From: Mimachlamys varia
Lineage: Eukaryota; Mollusca; Bivalvia; Pectinida; Pectinidae
DNA length: 64,000 bases
Reading direction: 5' to 3'
Assembly: GCA_947623455.1 (NCBI GenBank)
Contig: OX392529.1
Span: forward strand, 58,485,186 to 58,549,185
The translations under genes and the position numbers were made by a program. The first letter of the stretch is position 1, and each line of letters begins with the position of its first letter. The notes below the pieces were generated by a model that was given only the letters and a program-made list of their open reading frames with translations, was not told the DNA's origin and did no database searches. Shown here one piece after another: positions 1 through 10,988 of this stretch.

Positions 1-12
1 GAAAGATGGATC

Positions 13-190
13 TAAAATCATATTTGTGACCGTCTCTTTATGCTCAGCGATTGTATATATAGTTTTGGGGTGTGAATCTCAGCCGTTTAAAAGTTATGAC
101 TTAAGAGTCAAGTCTGCAAGGGTGTGGCAGACCCTGGGGTCAAATGTAAAATCATATTTGAGACCGTCTCTTTATGCTCAGCAATTGTAT
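13..190. repeat. Direct repeat, two ~44-bp copies
   Basis: A ~44-bp stretch containing GACCGTCTCTTTATGCTCAG occurs at 13-56 and again at 147-190, 134 bp apart, with two or three mismatches. It may be the end of a ~134-bp tandem family that continues left of the window. No coding capacity was recognised. Confidence 0.7.
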
Positions 191-193
191 TAA

Positions 194-2570
194 CAGGGCT
201 TTTTCTGGGGTCTCTCAGGGGCCGCATTCCCAATGAGATTTGGGCTTCAATTTTCCCAATTTCAGGTTTTTTTTCCAATCATTTAACTTGGCTAATTTTC
301 ACAAATTTTCTTAAAAATGTAGGAAGAAAAACGTCGTGTGCACTACTGCAAACATATTGAGACAAAAACGATGTATTTCTTGCAATTTAATATCATTTTA
401 AAATACATTAGATCTATTTCTGCTATATTGGTGATATTATAAGTACCTTCTGAGGCCCTCTGACACAATTATACCAGCATACAAAATACTGAAAATGTGT
501 GGATACGTGTAGTTCTGATTGCAGTGAGAGCAGTGCAGTGTTGGACGCCATTTTTGTTTGTAATGAGTTCCATATAAAGGGAGATAACTCCGACGAGAAA
601 GGGAGAGTAATGAATGAGATGTACTATGTATAATAGCAATTTTACATTTTATACTGTTATGTAATCAAACAAAAATTACAAAACAGTCTAGGTGTGTTTT
701 ATTTGTTTAATTCATATTACATTAAGGACTAGGTACAGGTCAATTCAATATGGCGCAGGTGTTTTTACCAAAACTTGTTATTTTATTAAATACTGCAAAA
801 TACATGACCAAAATAGACTACAAAGTACATTTTGTGATGGAGAATCGATAATTTCAACCATATTTTGGTACGTTTGGTGGTTTATCTGATATTTTGTGTT
901 ATATGTCAAAAAACGCGTGCACGTTTGCAGAATACTGCGAAAGAAAATAAAAACAATGAATATCATTTTTTGTTACTTTAATATACACAGAATGATAGAC
1001 GAGACTTCGATTTTTGAATAAATCTCTCTTTCAATTGAAAACCGCAGAATAAGAGAATGTACTCGTCACATGAATGGCAATTTATGTACATTCTGAACAC
1101 CGCTCACATCTGGATCAAATTTTTAAAATTTCCATCGCCGATCGACAGATTTATGTGGCAAGCCGCATAGCCAAAACAAAAATCTTACCGTCTGCGGTAT
1201 GACGAGTTATGACATTGTGTCAGATCTCTTAAATCAAACATCTTCCCGTTGCATGTAGCGAAATATACTACCCTGTCCTCCATTTTGCACTATTTACTTT
1301 TTTAGATATTCATACGCCTGACTTAGAGGCATGGTGAAACATCGACAAAATTAACAATTTAATTAGATTCAAGCATGCAGTAAAGGTAAATGTTACTTGG
1401 TATATCGTCACAAAGCAAAAACTGCCCATTCCTATCACGATAAATTGTTTTTAGCGATTGCCAGTTTTACATTTTTGGGCGAATGTATAGCACGTGAAAA
1501 GATGTCCTTCGGCACTTCCGGCAGTGTTTTTTTAGGTAATTTAATGATTTTGAAAGAATTGTCAACAAAGTTTAATTTGTGTTGTAAAAATTCTGATGGA
1601 ATTCGTATATATAATACACTTCCGCGTGGATCGGACAGTATTAACTCACTGATTATACCGATTCGTTCTCGGCTTCGCACCTGTCAAACATCGCTAGCGT
1701 AAATTGTTGCCATCGTAAACATGTGTGGCAGTTGAGGCACATTGGTATCAAAATACATTTCTCAAACTTAATTAGTAATTAGGTAACCGTATCGTAAATG
1801 TAAATTACGTTATGTTGGTGTTATTATTTTTATTTTATACATTTATTTGACACGAAACTTACATTAACATGACAAATGACCTATTTAATATAAAATAATG
1901 CCCCTATATTGCCCCCACGAGATACAGGTAACTACTTTTACCTGAACTGAAAACAGCATGCAATGGACGACATTTTTTAGAGGGGGTACCTGTGTATTTC
2001 TCCCCGATACTCTGATTTACAGACTAATATAAAAATTTTAACACTGGGTTATCATTCTATGAACATTGCAGTAGCTTTGTATTATTTTTTTGAGAAGTTT
2101 CAAATAACTATATGAAAAATATTTGCGCACTCCCATCTGGATATTATTTACTGAATATTTGTTTCCTAAGTACAGATTTTTTTAATTTTGGGGGCTAAAC
2201 TGCATTTTATATCAATATTTAACATAATGGGATAAAGCTTATTCCATGTACTGGAAGAAAACATTAAAATTTCAATATTACCATTTTCATCCAGGTAACA
2301 ACCAATATGGCTGTACCTAGTCCTTAAAACCATACTGAGAATTGCAAATTTAAAAACTTTAATTTTACAATTAGAATACGGATTATGGGGATGCTTTTCT
2401 TTCTTTCAATTATCAAAACACTATATAAAAAGTATGTTGACTATAGATATAATTAACACAATATACATTAATAGATTATTTTAATTCAAGGAAATATTTT
2501 ATTGATATGCCGATGATTTTTCCCAATTTCACCGAAGGGCCTTTACCCAATTCACCTAGAAACAGCCCTG
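194..2570. other. AT-rich stretch, no recognised gene; weak CAGGGCT inverted ends
   Basis: I see no gene here. The ORFs (up to 101 codons) overlap on both strands and match nothing I recognise. The two ends carry a short imperfect inverted repeat: CAGGGCTTTTTCTGGG at 194-209 and, on the minus strand from 2570, CAGGGCTGTTTCTAGG (14 of 16). CAGGG ends are typical of hAT elements, so this may be a non-autonomous hAT copy. However, the 8 bp on each side (TGTATTAA; GACACGAA) do not form a target duplication, so I leave it unassigned. Confidence 0.3.
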
Positions 2571-2583
2571 GACACGAACTTAC

Positions 2584-2814
2584 GGGCTTGGTAGAGAGTG
2601 GATTGTCTTTCATCTTCCCGCTGTAGTATATCTTTCCGTTTGATACCAAGGTTCAACACACGTTTCGCACGTTCCTTTAATTCAGTTGATCGTCCACAAA
2701 CTGACTGGTCATTCTGGCGCAAAAACTCTTCAATTCTTGAACAGTAAGCCGATCAACTGTCTGCAGGTTCACGTCTTCATTCTCTTTGTTTATACTGTTG
2801 CTACGGTCCGCCAT
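2584..2814 (-). pseudogene. Frameshifted first exon of a SAP-domain protein
   Basis: An ATG at 2814 opens a frame starting MADRSNSINKENEDVNLQ, followed by LTVQELKSF, the start of a SAP (SAF-A/B, Acinus, PIAS) helix-turn-helix DNA-binding domain. At the A-run 2721-2725 (a T-run on the coding strand) the frame breaks. Adding one base in concept continues the domain in another frame, with motifs LRQNDQ and ELKERAKRVLNLG, then KRKDILQREDER. The coding stretch stops at CCC|GTAAGT (2584), a consensus splice donor, so this looks like exon 1. No following exon was found downstream on the minus strand. SAP-headed proteins of this kind occur in many copies in mollusc genomes, often in transposon-like settings, so this is probably a decayed mobile or multi-copy gene. 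A sequencing indel in the homopolymer could also explain the break. Confidence 0.6.
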
Positions 2815-3204
2815 TGTTTACTGAACTATCCGGAAGTAATACGAGACGTACTGCCCTCTGGCGGTATACAAGGGGGATAATAACCGCAATACGGCCTATA
2901 TGTGAGAGAATTGGTCACTGTCTCTATCCGCTTGTAAATATCTAGCGAGACGAATTCACAGTTACCTTCCCTGATTATTAGCGCCCTCTAGCGTTCACCG
3001 CATGGCTTCCACGCCGCTTCGATGATCGAAGAAATTGCCATCAAAACAGACAACTTGATGCAAGTATTGCACCATCATTACCGTTCACTGTTGATACAAG
3101 TTGTTTAAACAACATCTTATTAACAATTGTTTCAGTATAGATGGCGTTGACGCCTGTGATTTTGGTCATATTTTCGTTTCTCTCGCAGTCATGGAGATGG
3201 AGAT

Positions 3205-4200
3205 CTAAAAAATGGCCGCCCAGTCACATGAATGTAAATAACAGGCATCTGGGAAATATCTGCTCCGGTTGGGAACAATTGTCTCAATAACTACTCGGCC
3301 AATCGATTTAATTTATGAACCAATTTAAAGCTGAATGTTTTTCACATAATTTAACAATTTTTTATGATAAATTTGTATGATATAAACTAGTTAAATAGTT
3401 CATAGATAATTGTAAAGTTTACACCATGGCCGCCCAGTCCTGAATGTAAAACTGAGAAATATCTGCTCCGGTTGGAAACAATTATCTCAATAACTAATCG
3501 GCAAATCGATTTAATTTTTGAACCAATTTAAAGCTGAGTGTTTTTCACATGAATTAACAAGTTTTTGTGATAAATTTGTATGATATAAACTAGTTAAATA
3601 GTTCATAGATAGTTGTCAATTTTACAATATGGCTGCCCAGTCCTGAATGTAAAACTGGGAAATACCTGCTCCAGTGGTGCAACAATTGTCTCAATAACTA
3701 CTCGGCCAATCAATTTAATTTTTGAATCTATTTAAAGCTGAGTGTTTTTCCGAGTTTTACCTTGTTTTTGGATAAACTTTGTATGATATAAATTAGTTAA
3801 ATAGTTCATAGATAATTGTCAATTTTACAATATGGCTGCCCAGTCCTGAATGTAAAACTGGGAAATATCTGCTCCGGTGGTGAACAATTGTCTCAATAAC
3901 TAATCGGCCAATCAATTTAGTTTTTGAACCAATTTAAAGATGAGTGTTTTTCCGTGTTTTACCTTGTTTTCGTGACAAATTTGTATGATAAAAAATAGTT
4001 AAATAGTTCTTAGATAATTGTCAATTTTACAACATGGCCGCCCAGTCCTGAATGTAAAACTGGGAAATATCTGCTCCGGTGGATAACAGATTATCCCAAT
4101 AATTACTCCGCCAATCGATTTAACTTATGACCCAATTTAAAGCTGAGTGTTTTTCACATGTATTACCAAGATTTTGTGACAAATTTGTATGATATATGTA
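3205..4200 (+). repeat. ~200-bp tandem units, left foldback arm
   Basis: About five units. Each starts near ATGGCCGCCCAGTC(C) (around 3210, 3426, 3631, 3831, 4034), continues through CTGCTCCGGTTGG and CAATTGTCTCAATAACTA, and ends in TAGTTCATAGATAATTG. Neighbouring units differ by scattered substitutions, so the amplification is not recent. Confidence 0.8.
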
Positions 4201-4510
4201 CAGACTACATATGTAGAGTATGCATGTATACTGTCCCTGTAATTAACATGTATTTGGGACACCTGTCATATATATTTATATTTGTACAGTACAGCTCCTG
4301 TAAAACTAAAATATACTGGTAAATTGTGCGAAAAAAAAGAATGTATATACATCATGCACATATATTACATGTATAGTGGAGCACCTGTTAGATATTTGTA
4401 CAATGCATTGTTGGGTATCATTGTCATCAACAATTATGATTTTAAGATTATATCAATATGATGAAATAATAAGTAGATATTAAACTTAAACTTGATATAT
4501 TGATGTATTT

Positions 4511-5004
4511 TTAGGTATATGACCCAGACAGATTCAGGAACCTTCCAATCATTCAAATCTCCAGCATCTGTATGCCGTCGCTGCTTGTGACTAGAAGACC
4601 AGTTTTAAGTGTAGTGCAAGAAATAAGACTGTCCCATTTCAAATGTATTTGAGAAAATTAAAATTATAGATTATATAGATTTTGTTTGTTATTTTTTTAA
4701 TGAAATCAACCTGATCATATTATGCAGCCTTTGATATAAATTCCTGAACATGAATGTACCATCAACAAGGAAACGGATATGAATTAAAATAACTTTACAC
4801 AGGTTATTGTAATAATTTGCACCTTGTATAAAACTGAAGGAAACAAAGAAATGATACAATCCGCCTAAACATGAGAGATTTATACACAAACATGGTCTCC
4901 TAAGTTAGATTATGTATACAAATCATATAGCACACATAGATTGACAGCATGTCTGTTAAACAACATTCACCACCCTGTTTTAAACCCTGTTCAGGAAAAA
5001 ATGT
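4511..5004. other. Central spacer of the foldback element
   Basis: Single-copy sequence between the two arms. AT-rich, with no motif or open frame that I can support. It separates the palindrome arms by ~0.5 kb, which would help keep such a structure clonable and stable. Confidence 0.5.
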
Positions 5005-5339
5005 GTGGAAACACATCAATATATCAAGTTTCAGTTTAATGTCTACCAATTGTTTCATCATATTGATGTAATCTTAAAATCATAATTGTTGATGACGATG
5101 ATACCCAATAATGCATGGTACAAATATCTAACAGGTGCTCCACTATATATGTAATACATGTGCATGATGTATATACATTCTTTTTTTCGCACAATTTACA
5201 AGTACATTTTAGTTTTACAGGAGCTGTACTGTACACATATAAATATATATGACAGGTGTCCCAAAATACATGTAAATTACAGGGACAGTATACATGTATA
5301 CTCTACATATGTACAAATATCATACAAATTTGTCATAAA

Positions 5340-5905
5340 AACTTGGTAATATATGTGAAAAACACTCAGCTTTAAATTGGTTCAAAATTTACATTGATTA
5401 GCCGAGTAGTTATTGGGATAATCTGTTATCCACCGGAGCAGGTATTTCCCAGTTTTACATTTAGGACTGGGTGGCCATGTTGTAAAACTGACAATTATCT
5501 ATGAACTATTTAACTAGTTTATATCATACAAATGTCACAAAAACATGTTAATTCATGTGAAAAACATTCAGCTGTCTGGGTCATTTGGTTCATAATTAAA
5601 TCGATTGACCGATTAGTTATTGAGACAATTGTTTGCAATCGAAGCAGATATTTCTCAGTTTTACATTCAGGACTGGGCGGCCATGTTGTAAAATTGACAA
5701 TTATCTATGAACTATTTAACTAGTTTATATCATACAAATTCATCACAAAAACATGTCAATTCATGTGAAAAACATTCAGCTTTAAATTGGTTCATAAATT
5801 ACATCGATTGACCGATTAGTTATTGAGACAATTGTTTGCAACCGGAGCAGATCTTTCCCAGATGCGTGTTATTTACATTCATGTGCCTTGGCGGCCAATT
5901 TTTGG
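5340..5905 (-). repeat. ~200-bp tandem units, right foldback arm
   Basis: Reverse complements of the left-arm units, with the anchor GGACTGGGYGGCCATGTTGT near 5465 and 5675 and a divergent start unit near 5890 that leads into the outer arm. Roughly three units against five on the left, so the arms have changed copy number independently. Confidence 0.75.
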
Positions 5906-6210
5906 ATCTCCATCTCCATGACTGCGAGAGAAACGAAAATATGACCAAAATCACAGGCGTCAACGCCATCCATACTGAAATAATTGTTAATAAGATGTTG
6001 TTTAAACAACTTGTATCAACAGTGAACCGTAATGATGTTGCAATACTTACATCAAGTGGTCTGTTTTCACGGCAATTTCTTCGATCATCGAAGCGGCGTG
6101 GAAGCCATGCGGTGAACGCTAGAGGGCGCTAAAAATAAAGGGGAGGTAACTGAGAATTCGTCTCGCTAAATATTTACAAGCGGATAGAGACAGTGACCAA
6201 TCCCTCTCAC

Positions 6211-6332
6211 ATATACGTCCCTGTTAGCAGTATCTTACAGTTATATCATAAATGCTTAATATGTCGCAAAATACGTAAGATAAGGAAAAGAAATGCTAAT
6301 ACAGCAATAAACTTACCATCAGGGACGTATAT
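6211..6332. repeat. Short MITE-like inverted repeat
   Basis: ATATACGTCCCTG at 6211-6223 is the exact complement of CAGGGACGTATAT at 6320-6332, giving a 13-bp stem around ~96 bp of AT-rich DNA. It abuts the end of the foldback element. A very similar end, ATCAGGAACGTATAT, occurs near 36,554, so it is probably a small repeat family. Confidence 0.5.
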
Positions 6333-6974
6333 AAGACGCCCCTTGTCCCTGTTACCATGATCAGCTGGCTTCTCGCCATGGTCACCTTACGAACTCCTGC
6401 GGAAATGTAATGTGTATGAGCTATATTTTCTTTCACCTGCTGCATTTACTTACGAGCAATTTCATTGGCGAACGTGATTACGTGTAGCCTCTAATATTGC
6501 TGCGCGTGCTGTATGCCACCCGGGGTGTCTTTGTTATATATGTTGAAGGGAAAAACGTAAATAATCACACTTACCATTAAACACCTACATTGTTTCACCC
6601 ATATACTCTTTTATTGTATCATTGCAATTCTCACTTCAAGGGCCGAATTTTAACAAACAAAATACATTGTGGCACGATAACTATTTGGGGGGTCATACAG
6701 GTATGCAGTGCGCTACCGCTATATATATATACTTATTATACAACAAAAGGACATGTACTCACGTAATTGCACGTGCGCTATAAGCGTGCTTGTGTATTGA
6801 ATGGTCTGTTCTGGATGAGTAATTACATAGCCTCTCAGTTTATTACTAACCATACTAAAAATAAAATGAATGAGTAATTAATTGTTATTATCCACACTAG
6901 ATCGCAACTTATCATAGAATTAAAAAATCCAGGTGTATCGCTAAAATATATTACTGAGCAACGATCGCGAATAC
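6333..6974. other. No recognised gene
   Basis: Mixed-composition DNA with a slightly CpG-richer start (6340-6550). A short minus-strand segment near 6325-6400 is open in two frames and followed by GTAAGT, but nothing identifies it as an exon. Confidence 0.4.
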
Positions 6975-7082
6975 CTACAGTTGAGTGTAAGCTAACCTTT
7001 ACACCTATTGCACTAGTAGTGCACTACGTTTAAACTAGTAGTGTACTACATTTAAACTACAGGTAAACTAGTATTACACTAC
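6975..7082 (+). repeat. Left terminal inverted repeat
   Basis: Contains sub-palindromes GTAGTGCACTAC and GTTTAAAC, arranged as repeated TTTAAACTA blocks, which give the end an internal hairpin structure. It pairs with 16019-16127. Confidence 0.85.
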
Positions 7083-8040
7083 ACCCTGAACCCCCATATA
7101 GGTCAAATACCCCTACAGGTAAATGGGCAGTCCCATCTACCTGTGATTCTTACCTGTGCCGTCTGCAAGTACTTAGAAACTGGCCTTATCATTAGCTAAT
7201 ATTTATAACTTTAATATCTATATTTGAATCTCAACTACAAATTATGAAATCATGATAACTACAATTAGAGTTTTCCCCAAAACTTTCTTGCATAAAAGAC
7301 ATCAATAAAATAGAAACTTATTATTTATCTAACAGTTTTGATGTCTTATATTTCATTTAATATGTACTATAAACAGATTTTTTACATTTATTTTCCAATT
7401 TACAATCAAATTTATTGAAAAATTGAAGGAATATCTATTGATAATTTTTTGTTGAGAAGTACATTTTTAAATATTGTAAGAATTAATTGTGTAAAAATAA
7501 CAAATAAATATTCTTTTATTACCTAATTAAACTAAATATAGATTTTGACAAGCTTTACCGAACATAATCTTATATAATCTCACTGGAATGATGAACGTAT
7601 CATCTGAAGGTAGCTAAACTAAATACTAATGCAAGAAACGCTTATCCGCAAGTTCAAACTGGGAGTGGAATGATGGGATGGCATGTTATCTTTGTGTCCG
7701 GTTATCTCATCAGTTGAGAAAACATAACAGTTAATGGAATGTTACCAATTTTAACCCTCTAGATCTGTTTCTCACACTTTTTGAATATTCAGAAATTTAC
7801 AAATTTTCATTTCAGTTCAATCAGCTACATAAATTAGTATCGCCTTAAAATACACTTGCACAAAATAGCTTCGAAGTTTGTGTGTAGTAAGTAGACATCT
7901 GGGTGAATAAGTTTGAAAGACAAGTTCATGAGTTGGCATTAAAATGAGGCAACAGAATCGCAGAGTCACTGGGCTCTTTTTGTTCCTCACATTACCTACA
8001 TTCTGAACCATTCCACATATACAATAAGCCGATGTACGCA
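7083..8040. other. No recognised gene
   Basis: AT-rich interior of the 9.15-kb element with a few ACCTGT motifs near its left end (7118-7165), mirrored near 15,850-15,900. A 74-codon minus-strand ORF at 7817-8041 matches nothing I recognise. Confidence 0.4.
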
Positions 8041-8465
8041 ATATATGTATGGCAATTTTGATTTACCTTGATCAAACATTATTGAAACTCGAACTTGTCC
8101 AAGACATATTATCCTTTACATGTGTGTGAAACCCACAAAGAAACAAAGCCACTACTGTGCTGACAATTATTGTCTAAAAACAGCAACAGTGACCTTGACC
8201 CGACACTCCTGAAACTTGAACTTGTCAAGGATATTTTAACTCTGTAGGTATAAGTTTGTGTGGTTTGATGAAAATCCATTAGGAAAGTAAACCATTAGAG
8301 TGTTGACAATGATTTTCTAAAAATAGCCACAGTGAACTTGACCTGATAACCCTAAACTCGAACTCATCAATGATATTTTGATTTTGTATTAATACATTTT
8401 TATGTGTAGTTTGATGAAATCCATGAAGAAACGAAGCCACTTGAGTGCTGACAATGGATTTCTAA
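8041..8465 (+). repeat. Degenerate ~145-bp tandem repeat
   Basis: Three units anchored by GTGCTGACAAT or GTGTTGACAATGATTT near 8156, 8300 and 8446, each followed by a CAGTGACCTTGACC-like segment. The third unit is cut by the AAGAGGCCC element and resumes at ~10,406 (AAAAATAGCAACTGTGACC), so this repeat is the insertion host. Confidence 0.65.
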
Positions 8466-10408
8466 CAAGAGGCCCAATGGACCTGCATCGCTCAACTGGT
8501 ATCAATCTCTGGCTTATATTATAGTGTAACCCTAAAGACCCCTAACATCTTTTACTGTAAGAAATTTAGAAGAACATGTTAAGATTTATACATATTTTAC
8601 CCCTGTGGCCTTGTAAGACAACATCATTTTCATTTTCAAATTTTGTTTGGCTTCATCCCAGGACGTTACCAGCCAAATACCATGTCTCTAGGCATTTAGG
8701 TTTATCAGAAGAAGTTTCTCAAAGCTTTTAACAGATTTGACCCTGTGACCTTTAATATGGGTCAAGGTAGTTTTCTTTCACAAACGTTGTCAAGGTTCAT
8801 CCACGGAACCTGTCAGCCAAATATCATGCTTCTAGGGCTTTTGGTATTTCAGAAGAACTCGCTTGAAAGTTTTAACAGATTTGACCCTTGTGACCTTGAA
8901 TATAGGTCAAGGTCATGTCTTTTCGCAAACTTTGTCAGGCTTTATCCAAAGAATCTTTCAGCCAAATATCATGCTTCTAGGGCTTTTGGTATTTCAGAAG
9001 AACTCGTTTTAAAGTTTTAACAGATTTGACCCCTGTGACCTTGAATATGAGTCAAGGTCATTTCTTTTCGCAAACTTTGTCGGGCTTTATACAAGAAACC
9101 TGTCAGCCAAATATCATGCTTCTTGGGCTTTCGGTTGATTAGAAGAACGCGTTTAAATGTTTAAACAGATTTGACCTTTGTGACCTTGAATATAGGTCAA
9201 GGTCATTTCTTTTCCCGAACTTTGCCGGGCTTCATCCAAGGAACATTTCAGCCAAATATTATGCTTCTTGGGCTTTTGGTTAATCAAAAAAGTTGTTTAA
9301 ATGTTTTAACAGATTTGACCCCTGTGGCCTTGAATATAGGTCACGGTCATTTCTTTTCGCAAACTTTGTCATGCTTCATCTAAAAAAGCTACCAGCCATA
9401 TATAATGTCTCTAGGTCTATTGGTTAATCAGAAGAAGTCATTTAAATGTTTTAACAGATTTGACCCCTGTGGCCTTGAATATAGGTCACGGTCATTTCTT
9501 TTCGCAAACTTTGTCATGCTTCATCTAAAAAAGCTACCAGCCATATATAATGTCTCTAGGTCTATTGGTTAATCAGAAGAAGTCATTTAAATGTTTTAAC
9601 AGATTTGACCTTTGTGACCTTGAATATAGGTCAAGGTCATTTCTTTTCCCGAACTTTGCCGGGCTTCATCCAAGGAACATTTCAGCCAAATATTATGCTT
9701 CTTGGGCTTTTGGTTAATCAAAAAAGTTGTTTAAATGTTTTAACAGATTTGACCCCTGTGGCCTTGAATATAGGTCACGGTCATTTCTTTTCGCAAACTT
9801 TGTCATGCTTCATCTAAAAAAGCTACCAGCCATATATAATGTCTCTAGGTCTATTGGTTAATCAGAAGAAGTCATTTAAATGTTTTAACAGATTTGACCC
9901 TTGTGACCTTGAATATAGGTCACGGTCATTTCTTTTCGCAAACTTTGTCAGGCTTCCTCTAAGGAAGCTACCAGCCATATATAATGTCTCTATGTCTATT
10001 GGTTAATCAGAAGAAGTCGTTTAAATGTTATAATAGATTTGACCCCTGTGACATTGAATATGGATCAAGGTCGTTTCTTTACGCAAACTTTATTCAGCTT
10101 CATCCGAGGAAGCTGCCAGTCAAATGAGGTCTCTATGCCTGACGGTATTTTAGAAGAAGTTGTTTGAAGGTTTCCACATTTTTGACCCCTGTGACTTTGA
10201 AATTAGGTCAAAGTGATTTTTTTCGCAAACTTTGTTCAGCTCCTTCCAAGAAAGCTACCAGTCACATTTTATGTCACTTGGCCTTTCAGTATTTTAAAAA
10301 TCTTTTAAAGTCTTTTAAAGGACAAAGTTGATGGACGTAGGACGGACGGACAACGGACGCTGCACCATCACATAAGCCCACTTGGCCCTTCGGGCCAGGT
10401 GAGCTAAA
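8463..10408 (+). mobile_element. pearl/Helentron-like non-autonomous element
   Basis: Begins TCTAACAAGAGGCCCAATGG and ends with a hairpin GGCCC-TTC-GGGCC, then AGGTGAGCTAA (10,384-10,407). A 3' hairpin a few bases before CTRR is the signature of Helitron/Helentron elements. The AACAAGAGGCCC start and a core of ~145-bp tandem units match the pearl-type elements described from bivalves. There is no Rep/helicase gene, so it would be mobilised in trans. It sits inside one unit of a different tandem repeat, whose uninterrupted form near 8307 shows the empty site. Confidence 0.7.
8730..10310 (+). repeat. Core array of eleven ~145-bp units
   Basis: Units begin near CAGATTTGACCCCTGTG (about 8735, 8877, 9021, 9167, 9311, 9456, 9600, 9744, 9889, 10034, 10177). 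A block of three units is duplicated almost exactly with a 434-bp offset (9171-9383 equals 9605-9817 at protein level), so the centre was amplified recently while the ends are diverged. Most units carry TGACCTTGA-ATATAG-GTCAAGGTCA or a one-base variant. The ORFs inside are by-products of the repeat. Confidence 0.85.
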
Positions 10409-10747
10409 AATAGCAACTGTGACCCTCACCTTACAACCCTTAAGATATTTGATTTTGATTTGCAAGTACTGTAAAAGTGAAATACTTCGTGGTGTGAAAG
10501 CTTTGGCTTATTTCACTGCCAATAATTTTTCGCAGATGTACATTGTATGCACACTTTTTTTTATACCATTCAATTTCTACAGTGGATAGTATATGTCACA
10601 TTGCTAAACATTCAAACACTGCTAACAGTTTGGAGGCTGACTAAGCGAAAAATTCCACACGCAAGTTTGATGAAAATTAATGAAAGAAAGAAGTGCTGAC
10701 AAACTTCAGTGGGCAGACAGATGGTTAGGGAAAGTATTTCTACACGA

Positions 10748-10781
10748 CCCCCACCCCCCACCCCCCCCCCCCCCCCCCCCC
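10748..10781. repeat. Poly-C tract
   Basis: A C-run of 34 positions interrupted by A at 10,753 and 10,760. The complementary strand could form a G-quadruplex. Its length is likely to vary and may be an assembly compromise. Confidence 0.9.
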
Positions 10782-10968
10782 AACCTGAAACATTAAAGGA
10801 TTTGTGCAACTAAAAATGATAATTTTATATTTGATAAAAGTATTATTGTAAAACCATAATAACATGCCCTGACGATCGCGCGGGGTCTGGTTTTCTTGCA
10901 TTGACACGAAATTCGGGTCATACGCCTTGGATCTCTCAAGCGAAACTAGATATAATGAGTTCGTCGGT

Positions 10969-10988
10969 CACGTGATCGCGTGACGTCA
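10969..10988. promoter_or_regulatory. E-box plus CRE pair in a CpG-rich patch
   Basis: CACGTG (10,969-10,974) lies 6 bp from TGACGTCA (10,981-10,988), both perfect palindromic sites for bHLH-zip and bZIP (CREB/ATF) factors. The surrounding 10,870-11,000 is richer in CpG than the window around it. It could be the promoter of the host transposon, but no transcript can be assigned. Confidence 0.25.

Larger units (their letters stand above)
2897..6215. mobile_element. Foldback-like element with tandem-repeat arms
   Basis: The sequence from 2897 (TATATGTGAGAG...) reappears as its reverse complement ending at 6215 (...CTCTCACATATA). The left arm covers about 2897-4510, the right arm about 5005-6215, and a spacer of ~0.5 kb lies between. 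Both outer ends share GTCACTGTCTCTATCCGCTT, then a CpG-rich block with GAAGCGGCGTGGAAGCCATG (right-arm reading). Inside each arm is a run of ~200-bp tandem units; the left arm has more units, which explains its extra ~400 bp. No transposase is encoded. Long inverted arms containing tandem repeats are the hallmark of foldback (FB-type) transposons. I could not see a clear target-site duplication. Confidence 0.75.

Noticed and set aside
1397..1702. 101-codon plus-strand ORF and an overlapping 81-codon minus-strand ORF (1435-1680)
   Set aside because: No recognisable domain. The minus frame has no ATG at its start, and the two overlap, so neither is supported.
6319..6400. Possible exon on the minus strand before GTAAGT
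   Set aside because: Open in more than one frame, very short, and overlapping the MITE-like repeat at 6211-6332.
10871..10915. Hammerhead ribozyme (CTGACGA ... GAAA)
   Set aside because: The segment between the two core motifs does not form stem II, and stems I and III are absent.
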